A stretch of 64,000 nt of DNA, from assembly GCF_009709615.1 (NCBI RefSeq), contig NZ_WJYA01000005.1, forward strand, positions 186,001-250,000, in the 5' to 3' direction. The stretch comes from Winogradskyella ouciana. Its GTDB lineage: Bacteria; Bacteroidota; Bacteroidia; Flavobacteriales; Flavobacteriaceae. The position numbers and the translations under genes are program-made. Shown in pieces: positions 35,829 through 44,417 of the stretch. Position 1 is the stretch's first letter, and every line of letters begins with the position of its first letter. Below the pieces are notes generated by a model. It was given only the letters and a program-made list of their open reading frames with translations, did not search any database and was not told the origin of the DNA.

Positions 35829-36125
35829 TTATAAAATGAATTCTGGAGGTGGAGAAATTAAGTTTAGGTGCGGCTTAGCGTATTTTTTGTAGGTATAGCC
35901 ATCTATTTTAGACTGGTTTTCATTTAAAAATAATCCTTCATTATCTGGAGAAATATCCTCTACTACAATTTTGAGCTTTTCGCTTTCTTCTTCTTCGGTT
36001 ATGCTGTAAAAAATTGAGACATCTGTTGAATCGTCTATCGACAGAATAACAGTTGGTGCTGATATCAACGCCATAAAGATAATGGTGAAGAATATTGATG
36101 TCCTGTATCTTAACTTTTCAAACAT
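35829..36125 (-). CDS. Hypothetical single-span protein
   Basis: 98 aa. One hydrophobic helix near the N-terminus (SIFFTIIFMALISAPTVI) acts as signal or anchor, then an acidic middle (ITEEEESEKLKIVVEDIS) and the end HLNLISPPPEFIL. No family recognised. An exact reverse-strand -7 box (TATATTTG, 36133-36140) is very close to the ATG. It lies upstream of the SulP cluster on the same strand, with a gap of about 100 bp. Confidence 0.75.
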   Translation of the reverse strand: MFEKLRYRTSIFFTIIFMALISAPTVILSIDDSTDVSIFYSITEEEESEKLKIVVEDISPDNEGLFLNENQSKIDGYTYKKYAKPHLNLISPPPEFIL

Positions 36126-36132
36126 AGAAGCG

Positions 36133-36140
36133 CAAATATA
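36133..36140 (-). promoter_or_regulatory. -7 promoter element for the 98-aa gene
   Basis: Reverse strand TATATTTG, exact TAnnTTTG match, 8 bp before the ATG, implying an almost leaderless message. Confidence 0.5.
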
Positions 36141-36173
36141 ATAATTGAAAATTATAGGTTTGTTAAATAATAT

Positions 36174-36932
36174 TTAAAAAGTCTTTAACAGTTTGATGTC
36201 CTCTTCTGGAATCCAGCCCACGGAATTATCTGAGAGTTGAATTTTGCGCCAATCCTCATAGGCTTCCAAGACTTGTACCTTAGTGCCTTCATGCAATCTA
36301 AACACTTCTTCTGAGCTTTTATTAGCCTCGGCTTTTACTCTACTTTCTTGAGCGAATACAATTGCGGGATTATCTTTTTTATCTAAACTTTGCTTTTGAA
36401 ATGCCATGCCAATAGAAAAGCAAGCCAACAATAGCCCTAAAATACTTATCACAAAGGATATGCGCTTCTTTGAAGTTGTATAAGAAAAGTGATACATTAA
36501 GAATAGTAAGACAAACAGAAACACTCCTGTTATCGCCACTTTTGCCCATGTATCTGCCTTGAGTGTATTGACCATATTATTTATAATTCTAGAAAAGCCA
36601 ACTTGCGGCACTTTATCTATGGCATCAACTGTCATTTTCTTGGCATAAGCCAAGTTATTTACTATGTCCTCATCATTTGGATTGAGCAACAATGCTTTTT
36701 CAAAGTAATAGACACTTGGCGCAATGTTATTTAACTTATAATTTGCATTGCCCAAGTTGTAATATAGCTCAGCAGAATGTTGTCCTGTATCTAAAATGGC
36801 CTCATATTTATCAATGGCTTCAGCATATTTACCTTGGTTATATAAAGCATTTGCATCTTCAAAACGTTGATTATTTTGAGACAATCCAAACCAACTCAAA
36901 AAACAAACCAAAAGACATAAAATTGCTCTCAT
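36174..36932 (-). CDS. batE: BatE: TPR and SH3 domain protein of the Bat operon
   Basis: 252 aa. Signal peptide (about 1-18), TPR region (ALYNQGKYAEAIDKYEAIL, ELYYNLGNANYKLNNIAPSVYYFEKALLLNP; residues 27-95), two membrane helices (about 130-190) and a C-terminal bacterial SH3 domain (VFRLHEGTKVQVLEAYEDWRKIQL). This layout is that of BatE in the Bacteroides aerotolerance operon. It follows batD after one base, so it is translationally coupled. Confidence 0.9.
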   Translation of the reverse strand: MRAILCLLVCFLSWFGLSQNNQRFEDANALYNQGKYAEAIDKYEAILDTGQHSAELYYNLGNANYKLNNIAPSVYYFEKALLLNPNDEDIVNNLAYAKKMTVDAIDKVPQVGFSRIINNMVNTLKADTWAKVAITGVFLFVLLFLMYHFSYTTSKKRISFVISILGLLLACFSIGMAFQKQSLDKKDNPAIVFAQESRVKAEANKSSEEVFRLHEGTKVQVLEAYEDWRKIQLSDNSVGWIPEEDIKLLKTF

Positions 36933-36933
36933 A

Positions 36934-38703
36934 CTATCTTAATTGTTTATCAATTATTGAAATGGTCTTTGCCGCCTTATCATAATCATTCTGCATAGTC
37001 ACTTGTGTAATTGGAGTGTACCTTGCAAGTTCACAGCTTTCTAATATTGAAATAAAGTCTGAAACTATGCTACTTTCTACATTTCGTGCCGTAAGTAAAC
37101 TTTCTATTTTTTCTTTATTGAAATCACTGGTTTCAATATTCAATTTTGCCTTTAAGTAATTATGAAGTGCTCTTTCTAAAGACTCATAAAACGTCTCTTT
37201 CTGCCCTAGGTTTTTCTTAGCTTCACTCAAGTATTTTCTTGCCAAGCGATCTGCTTTTCTAATACGGTTGCCCTGTACATCTGCATCTCGTTTATCTTTA
37301 TTTTTTCTGATAACAATTGCTAGTGGAATCAATAAAAAAGGCACTAATAACAAGGTCCAAAATGTAGTGGATTTAAAAAATGGTTCGCTTTTTATACTAG
37401 ACCAATTAGATGATGTTTTTATAAATGCAAAAGTATTAGTGTTTGGTACTACATTCTGTTTGGTATTAGATACAGTCGAATTTCCATTAGTATTAGATGC
37501 CATTGGGCCTTCTAAAACATCAATAACAATCTCATCTGATGTGATGCGCTTATAACTTTCGGTATTTAAATCGAAATAAGAAAATGAAATAGAAGGAATA
37601 GGATACTTTCCTCTAAATTGTGGTACAATGGTATAAGTGTCTGAAATACGTCCACGCATACCAGTGAGGTTGGTATTCACATTTTCATTGTGCTCTGGTT
37701 CATAAACCTCAAGTGAACTAGGTGTGGTTAACTTAGGCAGTTCAAATAGTTTTAAATTCCCTTTACCAGAAACCTCAATTTTAGCTTGAAGTGATTCCGT
37801 AGCATTAAGTTCAGTTTTTGATGTTGTTACACTAAACTGAAAGTCTCCCACAGCTCCTTTAAAGTCTGAAGGTTTTCCTTCTTCCGGTAATGGTCTAACA
37901 TCTATGGTTCTGCTGCCAGCAGTAACCGTTTTTGGAACTTTGGTCATGATTTGACGCCCAAAAATATCAGCTCTACCAGAAGGTACCTCAACAGTAATGT
38001 CCAACACTAAAGGTTCTAACTTTAGTTTGCCTGTTTTTTGAGGATACAATACCGTTTTCCTCAAGACAACATAACGATATTCTTCTCCTTTGTATAGACC
38101 TTTCTGAATATTCAATCCCTTAATTTCTATATTCTGACTCCAGAAATCGTTATATCTTGGATTATCTTTTTCACGCCAATTACTAACTCCTGTTTCTGGG
38201 GACACATAGAGCTTGTATACTACCGTGAACCCTTCATTAAGGTAAGGATTGGTCTTAGATACTTCTGCTACTAAATGAATATTCTCTGAGGCCACATCAG
38301 AAGCATCAGGTGGGCCATTTGGCCGATCTACAGCAGCCGTAACATTTATGGTTACAGGAAACGTTTTATAGATTTCGCCTTCAATTTCTATAGTCGCCTG
38401 TTTAATGGTGAAGTTACCACGTTTGTTTGGTGCTAAGAAGTAACTGTAAGTTTTGGTGTAAGAACGCTTTCCGTTGACCCATGTGTTGCTCACAGACGTA
38501 TTAGGGCCACCAACAACGGTAAAATTTTCAAAGCTGGGCGGCACAAAATTGTCACCATCTTTGTTCATTTCAAAATCAATACGCAAACGCTCATTGACAC
38601 CAAGATTTTTCTTACTGACTTTAGCTTCGAATTTTACCTGGGCTGATACTAAACTTGAAGTTAGTAAGAAAAATAATGTTGATATGTGTATTGTGAATTT
38701 CAT
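36934..38703 (-). CDS. batD: BatD (oxygen-tolerance family)
   Basis: 589 aa. The ATG at 38701-38703 gives a good signal peptide (MKFTIHISTLFFLLTSSLVSA); upstream in-frame starts are less natural. The body is a series of beta-sandwich domains (FEAKVSKKNLGVNERLRIDFEM, LVAEVSKTNPYLNEGFTVVYKL), a membrane helix near residues 455-475 (FWTLLLVPFLLIPLAIVI) and a cytoplasmic helical tail. It matches the BatD family and presumably works with the VWA proteins BatA and BatB at the inner membrane. Confidence 0.92.
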   Translation of the reverse strand: MKFTIHISTLFFLLTSSLVSAQVKFEAKVSKKNLGVNERLRIDFEMNKDGDNFVPPSFENFTVVGGPNTSVSNTWVNGKRSYTKTYSYFLAPNKRGNFTIKQATIEIEGEIYKTFPVTINVTAAVDRPNGPPDASDVASENIHLVAEVSKTNPYLNEGFTVVYKLYVSPETGVSNWREKDNPRYNDFWSQNIEIKGLNIQKGLYKGEEYRYVVLRKTVLYPQKTGKLKLEPLVLDITVEVPSGRADIFGRQIMTKVPKTVTAGSRTIDVRPLPEEGKPSDFKGAVGDFQFSVTTSKTELNATESLQAKIEVSGKGNLKLFELPKLTTPSSLEVYEPEHNENVNTNLTGMRGRISDTYTIVPQFRGKYPIPSISFSYFDLNTESYKRITSDEIVIDVLEGPMASNTNGNSTVSNTKQNVVPNTNTFAFIKTSSNWSSIKSEPFFKSTTFWTLLLVPFLLIPLAIVIRKNKDKRDADVQGNRIRKADRLARKYLSEAKKNLGQKETFYESLERALHNYLKAKLNIETSDFNKEKIESLLTARNVESSIVSDFISILESCELARYTPITQVTMQNDYDKAAKTISIIDKQLR

Positions 38704-38751
38704 TAAAACCTTACAGGATATTAAAAACTGAGACTGCAACTACTTACGATA

Positions 38752-39588
38752 TTACCAATCTTTTTCTGTTCTTACTTTGGCTCCTTTTTGTTTTTCTGCA
38801 TTTATCTTTTCCTGAACTTTTTGCTCTTGATTTTGCATCGCCTCCAAAATATTCTTTATCTGTTGAGGAGACATCTGCCCTGGTTTTGGTTTCGGTTTTT
38901 GATCTTTATTCTTTTCATCATCTCCTTTACCATCTTTTTTATCGTCTTTAGGCTTTCCGTTTTCGTCTTCTTCTTTATCTCCGTCTTTTTTGTCTTTATC
39001 TCCTTCGTCCTTTTTGTCTTGGTCTTCTTTTTTATCGTCTTGCTTCTTTTCTTCGTTTTCTTTGTCCTTTTCCTCCTCTTTATCTTCGTCTTTCTTGTCG
39101 TCTTCTCCTCCACCGTCTTGTTGCTGCTCGGCACATTCTTTTGCTAAAGCAAAATTGTATCGCGTTTCCTCATCTGTTGGATTATTTCGCAAAGCGTTTT
39201 TAAAAGCTTCAACGGCTTCTTTACACATCTCTTTTTGCATCAATATATTACCTAAATTATGAAAGGCTCTATGCTTTTCTTCTTTAGTAGTAGCATTTTT
39301 TGCAGCTTCCTCAGTTCTAAACAGTGCCTCGCCATAATTACCTTTCTTGTAATAGGAATTGGCTAAGTTATATGCACCAACCGCTTTATTTGGCGCTTTA
39401 GAAATGGCTCTTCTATATTCCATTTCTGCTTCAATATAATTTTCTTCTTCGAGCAACTCATTAGCCTTGTAAACGAGATTAGCTGCATTCTTTTCTGCTT
39501 TTAACCGTGCTTTATCTCCTTCTTGAGCAAAGCTTGAAAAGCACACCAATAATGCTATAGCCAATATTTGTAATTTCATCTTACTCAT
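38752..39588 (-). CDS. batC: BatC: TPR protein with charged low-complexity tail
   Basis: 278 aa. Signal peptide, then TPR motifs (LVYKANELLEEENYIEAEMEYRRAI, AVGAYNLANSYYKKGNYGEALFRTEEA; residues 35-155), then an extreme Lys/Glu/Asp-rich stretch at about 158-235, and a short conserved end (MSPQQIKNILEAMQNQEQKVQEKI). An alternative ATG three codons later is possible. Position between batB and batD and the TPR content identify it as BatC. Confidence 0.88.
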   Translation of the reverse strand: MSKMKLQILAIALLVCFSSFAQEGDKARLKAEKNAANLVYKANELLEEENYIEAEMEYRRAISKAPNKAVGAYNLANSYYKKGNYGEALFRTEEAAKNATTKEEKHRAFHNLGNILMQKEMCKEAVEAFKNALRNNPTDEETRYNFALAKECAEQQQDGGGEDDKKDEDKEEEKDKENEEKKQDDKKEDQDKKDEGDKDKKDGDKEEDENGKPKDDKKDGKGDDEKNKDQKPKPKPGQMSPQQIKNILEAMQNQEQKVQEKINAEKQKGAKVRTEKDW

Positions 39589-39652
39589 TTTTTATGCTTA
39601 ATAATATTTTTAAAGTTAGCAAACCATGCCATGACTTACAGTTAAAGAAAGT

Positions 39653-40690
39653 CTAAAAGTTCTCATTAAACAGGTTTAACCTTTTAAGCCAAGCTGTTTT
39701 TCGTTCTAAAAAGAATATATCTATAAACAATAACAAGATTCCCAGACCTAAAAACCATTGAAACTGATCTTTAAAATCTGCAATCTGTTTAGACTCAAAT
39801 TCTTTTTTATCGGTCTCATCCAATACATCCTTAATTGCCTCAACGACTTCCGCTGTATTGCTTCCATTAATATAGACTCCGTTGGTTTCTTCAGCAATTT
39901 CTTTTAGAGTGGTTTCGTCTAAACGGGTAATTACAGTTTCACCTTTATTATCCTTCTTATAATTGAGTATAATATTGTTTCTTTTTATTGGTATTGGGCC
40001 ACCTTTGGTGCTTCCTACACCAATGGTCAAAATCCTAATACCTTCTTCACTTGCTTCTTCTGCAATATCTGCAGCATCACCTTCGTGATCCTCGCCATCT
40101 GAAATAATGATTAGAATACGATTGGTTTGTTCTTCATCATCATAATACGTCTTTGCTAATTGAATGGCCTCGTGGATTGCTGTACCTTGAGATGATAGCA
40201 TGTCCGTATTCATGTTTTGCAAAAACATTTTAGCTGATGCATAATCCGTAGTAATTGGTAATTGCGGAAAGGCTTTACCTGCATAGGCAATAATACCAAC
40301 TCGATCACTTGCCAAACTATTTATAATCTCTCGTACCAATTGCTTTGATTTCTCTAAGCGATTCGGCGCAATATCTTCTGCCAGCATACTTTTAGATACA
40401 TCTACTGCAAAAACGATATCCACTCCTTGACTTCTAACGGTTTCTAGTTTTGTACCAATTTTTGGATTGACCAATGCTAAGGACAAACACGCAAATGCTC
40501 CACAAAGTACCAATACTTTTAAAACACTCTTAAATACAGATTGGTTAGGACTTAATCGTCTTAATAAGTTACTATCCGCAAACTTTTTTTGTGCAGAGCG
40601 CCTCCAAATTTGCAATAACACAAACAAGAGCATTATTACCGGAATTACCAGTAATGTCCAAAACCATATTTTTTCGTCTAGTCTAAACAA
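39653..40690 (-). CDS. batB: BatB: VWA domain membrane protein
   Basis: 345 aa. Two N-terminal membrane helices, a von Willebrand A domain with the metal site DVSKSM (Asp97, Ser99, Ser101), and a C-terminal helix (FQWFLGLGILLLFIDIFFLE). It overlaps batA by 8 bp. In the family model, BatA and BatB form a membrane complex controlled by the MoxR ATPase; the exact task in oxidative stress is not settled. Confidence 0.92.
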   Translation of the reverse strand: MFRLDEKIWFWTLLVIPVIMLLFVLLQIWRRSAQKKFADSNLLRRLSPNQSVFKSVLKVLVLCGAFACLSLALVNPKIGTKLETVRSQGVDIVFAVDVSKSMLAEDIAPNRLEKSKQLVREIINSLASDRVGIIAYAGKAFPQLPITTDYASAKMFLQNMNTDMLSSQGTAIHEAIQLAKTYYDDEEQTNRILIIISDGEDHEGDAADIAEEASEEGIRILTIGVGSTKGGPIPIKRNNIILNYKKDNKGETVITRLDETTLKEIAEETNGVYINGSNTAEVVEAIKDVLDETDKKEFESKQIADFKDQFQWFLGLGILLLFIDIFFLERKTAWLKRLNLFNENF

Positions 40691-41687
40691 AGCTTCTAAA
40701 TATTGTGTTTCTTAATAATAATTCTATTAAAAGCAATAACCCAGCCAATAAGACTAAAGGTCTATACTTTTCTTCATAGTTATAATACTTCTTTTCTTCT
40801 ATTTCGGTTTTTTCGAGCTTATTGATCTCTTTATAAATCTCAACTAGTTTTTTATTGTTGGTCGCTCTAAAATATTTTCCACCTGTGACTTCTGCAATCT
40901 CTTTCAATAATTCCTCATCTATCTCTACTTGCTGTCTCCCATATCTAAAAGTACCATTGGGATTAATGGACATAGGTGACAATGCCATACCGTTTGTTCC
41001 CAGTCCAATGGTATAAACCTTAATACCATACTCTAAAGCTAACTCACTAGCAATTTTTGGGTCTATGAATCCTCCGTTGTTGACACCATCGGTTAAAAGA
41101 ATAATGACTTTACTCTTTGCTCTGCTGTCTTTTAAGCGATTGACGGAAGTTGCTAAGCCCATTCCAATGGCTGTTCCTCCCTCAATAATAGTATTGTATT
41201 TAATATCTCTCAGTGAGCGTTGTACAATCGATTTATCACTTGTAATTGGTGTTTTTGTATACGCTTCTCCAGCATATTCTACCAGACCAATTCTGTCGTT
41301 AGGTCTGCCATCTATAAAATCTGCAGCAACTTCTTTTAAGGCTTCTAGTCGATTTGGTCGTAAATCTTTAGCCAACATACTTGCAGATACATCGATTGAC
41401 ATTACAATATCTATACCTCTTGTTGTTTTAGTCTTTGTTGAAACATCAACTGTTCTGGGTCTTGCCAAAGCAGTAATTAAAAGTCCTAAGGCAATGATTC
41501 GTAAGGCAAATAAAACATGTCTAAATTTAGACCAGAAAGAAGACGATGTTTTAAAACCTTTTATGCTCGATATCTTAAGCTCTGCTGTTTGCTGATTTCG
41601 CTTAAATACATACCAAGCTATGGCTATTGGCAAAAGCAATAGAAACCAAAATAGTTCTTTATTTAAAAATTCTATATTTTCAAACAT
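40683..41687 (-). CDS. batA: BatA: VWA domain membrane protein
   Basis: 334 aa. Membrane helices at about 12-28 and 57-76, the VWA metal site DVSASM (Asp99, Ser101, Ser103), the second site VEYAGEAYTKTPITSD and the LLTDGVNNGG strand, and a C-terminal membrane helix. Its start overlaps the stop of the upstream gene by one base and its end overlaps batB by 8 bp. Confidence 0.93.
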   Translation of the reverse strand: MFENIEFLNKELFWFLLLLPIAIAWYVFKRNQQTAELKISSIKGFKTSSSFWSKFRHVLFALRIIALGLLITALARPRTVDVSTKTKTTRGIDIVMSIDVSASMLAKDLRPNRLEALKEVAADFIDGRPNDRIGLVEYAGEAYTKTPITSDKSIVQRSLRDIKYNTIIEGGTAIGMGLATSVNRLKDSRAKSKVIILLTDGVNNGGFIDPKIASELALEYGIKVYTIGLGTNGMALSPMSINPNGTFRYGRQQVEIDEELLKEIAEVTGGKYFRATNNKKLVEIYKEINKLEKTEIEEKKYYNYEEKYRPLVLLAGLLLLIELLLRNTIFRSFV

Positions 41688-42697
41688 TATTCTTCCTCTT
41701 CTTCAACGGGTTCATCTGGATTCAACTCAATGGAATCTACAATTCGGTCTACTATATCGCTTGCATAATTATCATCCGATCTCCATACAATTACAATTTG
41801 TTGAACAACATTTTCCGAAGTAAAACTTAAGATAATATATTCACCACCTTCATAGGTGCCAGGTTTTAAACCAGGAAACTCAGCTGTACCAAAAGTCTTT
41901 AAACCTTCTGCAGCATTTGGCGTAATAAATTGTTCATTCTTTGTAATGATGTTTCTTACACCTTTTTGCTCCCAATTACTCAAGCTTCCTTCAACAACAG
42001 TGTTTAAGTTGATAGCTTTCTGCTGATCCGAATCATCACCCTGACCCTTCGGAATATCTAAAACAGTAGTCCCTGTAACCATGTAGAAGCGCTCAATTAA
42101 ACTACCGTAACCAAACATTGTTATTTCCGCTTTGTCCTCAAACCCTTCCGGAAGTTCAGTTTCCTGTCGTTTAAGCACTTTTGGTGTTTCAATATAAATT
42201 GGCGGAAAACCATAGGCACTTTCTACCCACTCACCTTCTAATAGTTCTTTACTTTCGTGACCAATAACGGTATCCTTAACATAACCAAAACCATATTTAA
42301 TGCCGAAGCCAACGAATGTAGCAATAAGCAAGAATAGGGAAATAGCAACCGTAAGAATTACTTTTTTACGTTTCTTTTTGCGCTCTTGTTCTTCTTTATA
42401 TTGCTGATCTAAAAGCTTTTCTTCCTCTGTTGGTTCTGGCAACACTGCCTTTACACTATCTATTTCCTTCTCAATAGTAGCCCTATCCATTTCAATAAGC
42501 GCAGCATCTGGTGCAGACTTTGCAAATTTTACTAAATCGGCACGTTTGAGAATGGTTTCAAGATTGTTTAATGTCTCTTTTGAAAAGTTGAATTGATTGC
42601 CTTCTTTCAATAATTGAAGTCTCGATATTAACTCTTCCGTTGTACTTTCCAATGAACGGTCGTAAACTTTTTCGTCAAGATATTTTCTAATGACCAA
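41687..42697 (-). CDS. C-terminal part of a BatD-like protein, split by frameshift
   Basis: 336 codons from TTG at 42697, but the frame continues upstream to 42757, where it meets the end of the N-terminal part. The upstream codons read KLDESQYLIRSEVKEYYSQL and join smoothly to LVIRKYLDEKVYDRSLESTT. The region contains the conserved cytoplasmic helices after the membrane segment, another membrane helix (VILTVAISLFLLIATFVGFG) and a soluble periplasmic domain. With the N-terminal part restored, the product would be about 575 aa, the size I expect for this gene between DUF58 and batA. Confidence 0.8.
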   Translation of the reverse strand: MVIRKYLDEKVYDRSLESTTEELISRLQLLKEGNQFNFSKETLNNLETILKRADLVKFAKSAPDAALIEMDRATIEKEIDSVKAVLPEPTEEEKLLDQQYKEEQERKKKRKKVILTVAISLFLLIATFVGFGIKYGFGYVKDTVIGHESKELLEGEWVESAYGFPPIYIETPKVLKRQETELPEGFEDKAEITMFGYGSLIERFYMVTGTTVLDIPKGQGDDSDQQKAINLNTVVEGSLSNWEQKGVRNIITKNEQFITPNAAEGLKTFGTAEFPGLKPGTYEGGEYIILSFTSENVVQQIVIVWRSDDNYASDIVDRIVDSIELNPDEPVEEEEE

Positions 42698-42753
42698 AGT
42701 CAGTTGAGAATAATATTCCTTGACTTCAGAACGTATTAAATACTGACTCTCGT

Positions 42754-43413
42754 CTAATTTTTTAATGCTAGCTTAGCTCTATCGTATGGAGGCACTAGGG
42801 CAATTTCTTCCTCTTCGGTTAATGGCTTTTGCCTCCAGATAAACCACCAGAGTAAAAATGCTACTAATGCGATAGCTGCTAAAATTCCCAATAACCACTT
42901 CCACCAATTGCCACCTGACTTTTCAACTTCGATAATGGGTTTGATATCGTATAGTTTCTGTTTAGTGGTATCTACCTCAATAGTATTGACATCCACTCTT
43001 AGAGAATCTGTGAAAAACGATTTATCTCCTATGATTACTTTCTGTCTTGGAATGGTATAAGAACCCGAATCGAACTGGGTAAGCTTGTAAATTCGAGATA
43101 GTAAAAAATTGGCGTTTTTCTTTGTAGTATCTATTTCTGAAGCTTCAACTGCTTCTAAAGGCATAAAGGTTTGCCCTTCTGGAAACACAACCAATGCAGA
43201 AGAATCTGCTTCTACCTTGATTTTATAGTTGATTTGTTCTCCTATTCGAATTTTGGTGGTATCAACCTCGGTTTTGACTTGACTTTGTAAGTATGAAGTA
43301 CAAAGTATGGAGTACAAAGTACAAGCCAGTACGATTCCGCGAACTTTTAGCTTGTAGCCTGTTTCTTTGGTTCTTGACGTGGTATTAATTCTATTTAGAA
43401 TACACTTTATCAC
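42754..43413 (-). CDS. N-terminal part of a BatD-like protein, split by frameshift
   Basis: 219 codons ending at TAG 42754-42756. There is a hydrophobic leader, a beta-sandwich domain (TTKIRIGEQINYKIKVEADS), a membrane helix (WWKWLLGILAAIALVAFLLWWF) and the phrase PPYDRAKLALK, after which homologues go on with KLD... Here the coding strand has six A where seven would keep the frame (42758-42763). The start is a GTG at 43411-43413 with no ATG; the leader is partly encoded by a simple repeat (43291-43325), so the true start is uncertain. Confidence 0.78.
   Translation of the reverse strand: MIKCILNRINTTSRTKETGYKLKVRGIVLACTLYSILCTSYLQSQVKTEVDTTKIRIGEQINYKIKVEADSSALVVFPEGQTFMPLEAVEASEIDTTKKNANFLLSRIYKLTQFDSGSYTIPRQKVIIGDKSFFTDSLRVDVNTIEVDTTKQKLYDIKPIIEVEKSGGNWWKWLLGILAAIALVAFLLWWFIWRQKPLTEEEEIALVPPYDRAKLALKN
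43291..43325. repeat. TACTTTGTACT repeats inside the leader of the BatD-like gene
   Basis: Three degenerate copies of a GTAtgAAGTACAAAGTA unit (+ strand) encode the signal-like stretch CTLYSILCTSYL on the reverse strand. Confidence 0.65.
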
Positions 43414-43449
43414 TTTACACTTTTTACTTTACACTTCGCACTTTGTGCG
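43401..43449. repeat. ACTTTACACTTT repeats between DUF58 and the BatD-like gene
   Basis: Repeated words TACACTTTA, CACTTTACACTTTT, ACTTTACACTT and CGCACTTTGTGCG lie at the gene boundary and touch the GTG start. Confidence 0.6.
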
Positions 43450-43451
43450 TA

Positions 43452-44318
43452 TTATCCTCTTCTTTTAAAATAAGCCAACAGTTTTCTTACATAGCTTTCG
43501 TCCACGCGACAATCTATGGTACCTGCTCCCGATTTAGTGAAACTATCCTTGAAATAATTTACTTTCTCATTATAGAATTTTCCGTAATTCTGGCGTACTT
43601 TTTTAGAAGCCGTATTTACCAACAGCAACTCACCTGTTTCTTCATCTTGCATTTGCACCATCCCTATGTTTGGAATGGATTCTTCGTGTTTGTCGTAAAC
43701 TCTAATACCTGTAATATCGTGCTTGCCTGACGCAATTTTTAAGTTTTGTTTATAGTCGTCTGCAATGAAATCTGATAACATAAACACAATCGCTTTCTTT
43801 TTCATCACATTAGATAAAAATTTAAAAGCCTCTGCTATATTGGTGTTCTTGCTCTTTGGTTTAAACTCTAATAGCTCTCTAATGATTCTCAATACATGTG
43901 AACGACCTTTTTTAGGCGGAATGTAAAGCTCAATCTCATCTGAATATAAAATCAGACCAATTTTATCATTATTCTGAGTGGCCGAAAATGCCAATGTCGC
44001 TGCAATTTCGGTCACGATTTCGTCTTTAAATTGATTCTGTGTCCCAAAAAACTTACTGCCCGAAACATCTGCCATGAGCATCATGGTAAGTTCTCGTTCT
44101 TCTTCAAAAACCTTAATGTAAGGTTCATTGTAACGTGCCGTAACATTCCAATCAATATTTCTTACATCGTCACCATACTGATATTGACGGACTTCAGAAA
44201 AAGTCATACCACGACCTTTGAAAGTCGAGTGGTATTCGCCTCCAAATATATGATCGGACAAACGACGTGTCTTGATCTCTATTTTTCGTACTTTTTTTAG
44301 AAGTTCTTTGGTATCCAT
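43452..44318 (-). CDS. DUF58 protein of the Bat operon
   Basis: 288 aa. The DUF58 signature GRGMTFSEVRQYQYGDDVRNIDWNVTAR is at about residues 35-62, followed by a VWA-like region (LMADVSGSKFF). Cytoplasmic. It stands between moxR and batA as in most Bat operons and is thought to work with the MoxR ATPase. A block of CAGTATGCAGT-type repeats separates it from moxR. Confidence 0.93.
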   Translation of the reverse strand: MDTKELLKKVRKIEIKTRRLSDHIFGGEYHSTFKGRGMTFSEVRQYQYGDDVRNIDWNVTARYNEPYIKVFEEERELTMMLMADVSGSKFFGTQNQFKDEIVTEIAATLAFSATQNNDKIGLILYSDEIELYIPPKKGRSHVLRIIRELLEFKPKSKNTNIAEAFKFLSNVMKKKAIVFMLSDFIADDYKQNLKIASGKHDITGIRVYDKHEESIPNIGMVQMQDEETGELLLVNTASKKVRQNYGKFYNEKVNYFKDSFTKSGAGTIDCRVDESYVRKLLAYFKRRG

Positions 44319-44323
44319 TTTTT

Positions 44324-44412
44324 TCAGTATGCAGTATGCAGTCTTCAGTTCGCAGTATATTCCAATCAGTTTTCGAGTGAGCGACTGCTAACTGAAGACT
44401 GATTTACTGTCA
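44324..44412. repeat. CAGTATGCAGTCTTCAGT repeat block with inverted arms
   Basis: Direct copies of CAGTATGCAGT and CAGTCTTCAGTTCGCAGTAT on the left, and CTGCTAACTGAAGACTG on the right, form an imperfect hairpin (CAGTCTTCAGT against ACTGAAGACTG) between moxR and the DUF58 gene. Confidence 0.65.
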
Positions 44413-44417
44413 ACTAT

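Noticed and set aside
38788..39262. Long + strand frames full of Phe/Val/Ser opposite batC
   Set aside because: They are a by-product of the Lys/Glu/Asp low-complexity codons of batC on the other strand.
41065..41595. 176-codon + strand frame opposite batA
   Set aside because: batA has a clear VWA domain and operon overlaps; the frame opposite has no recognisable features.
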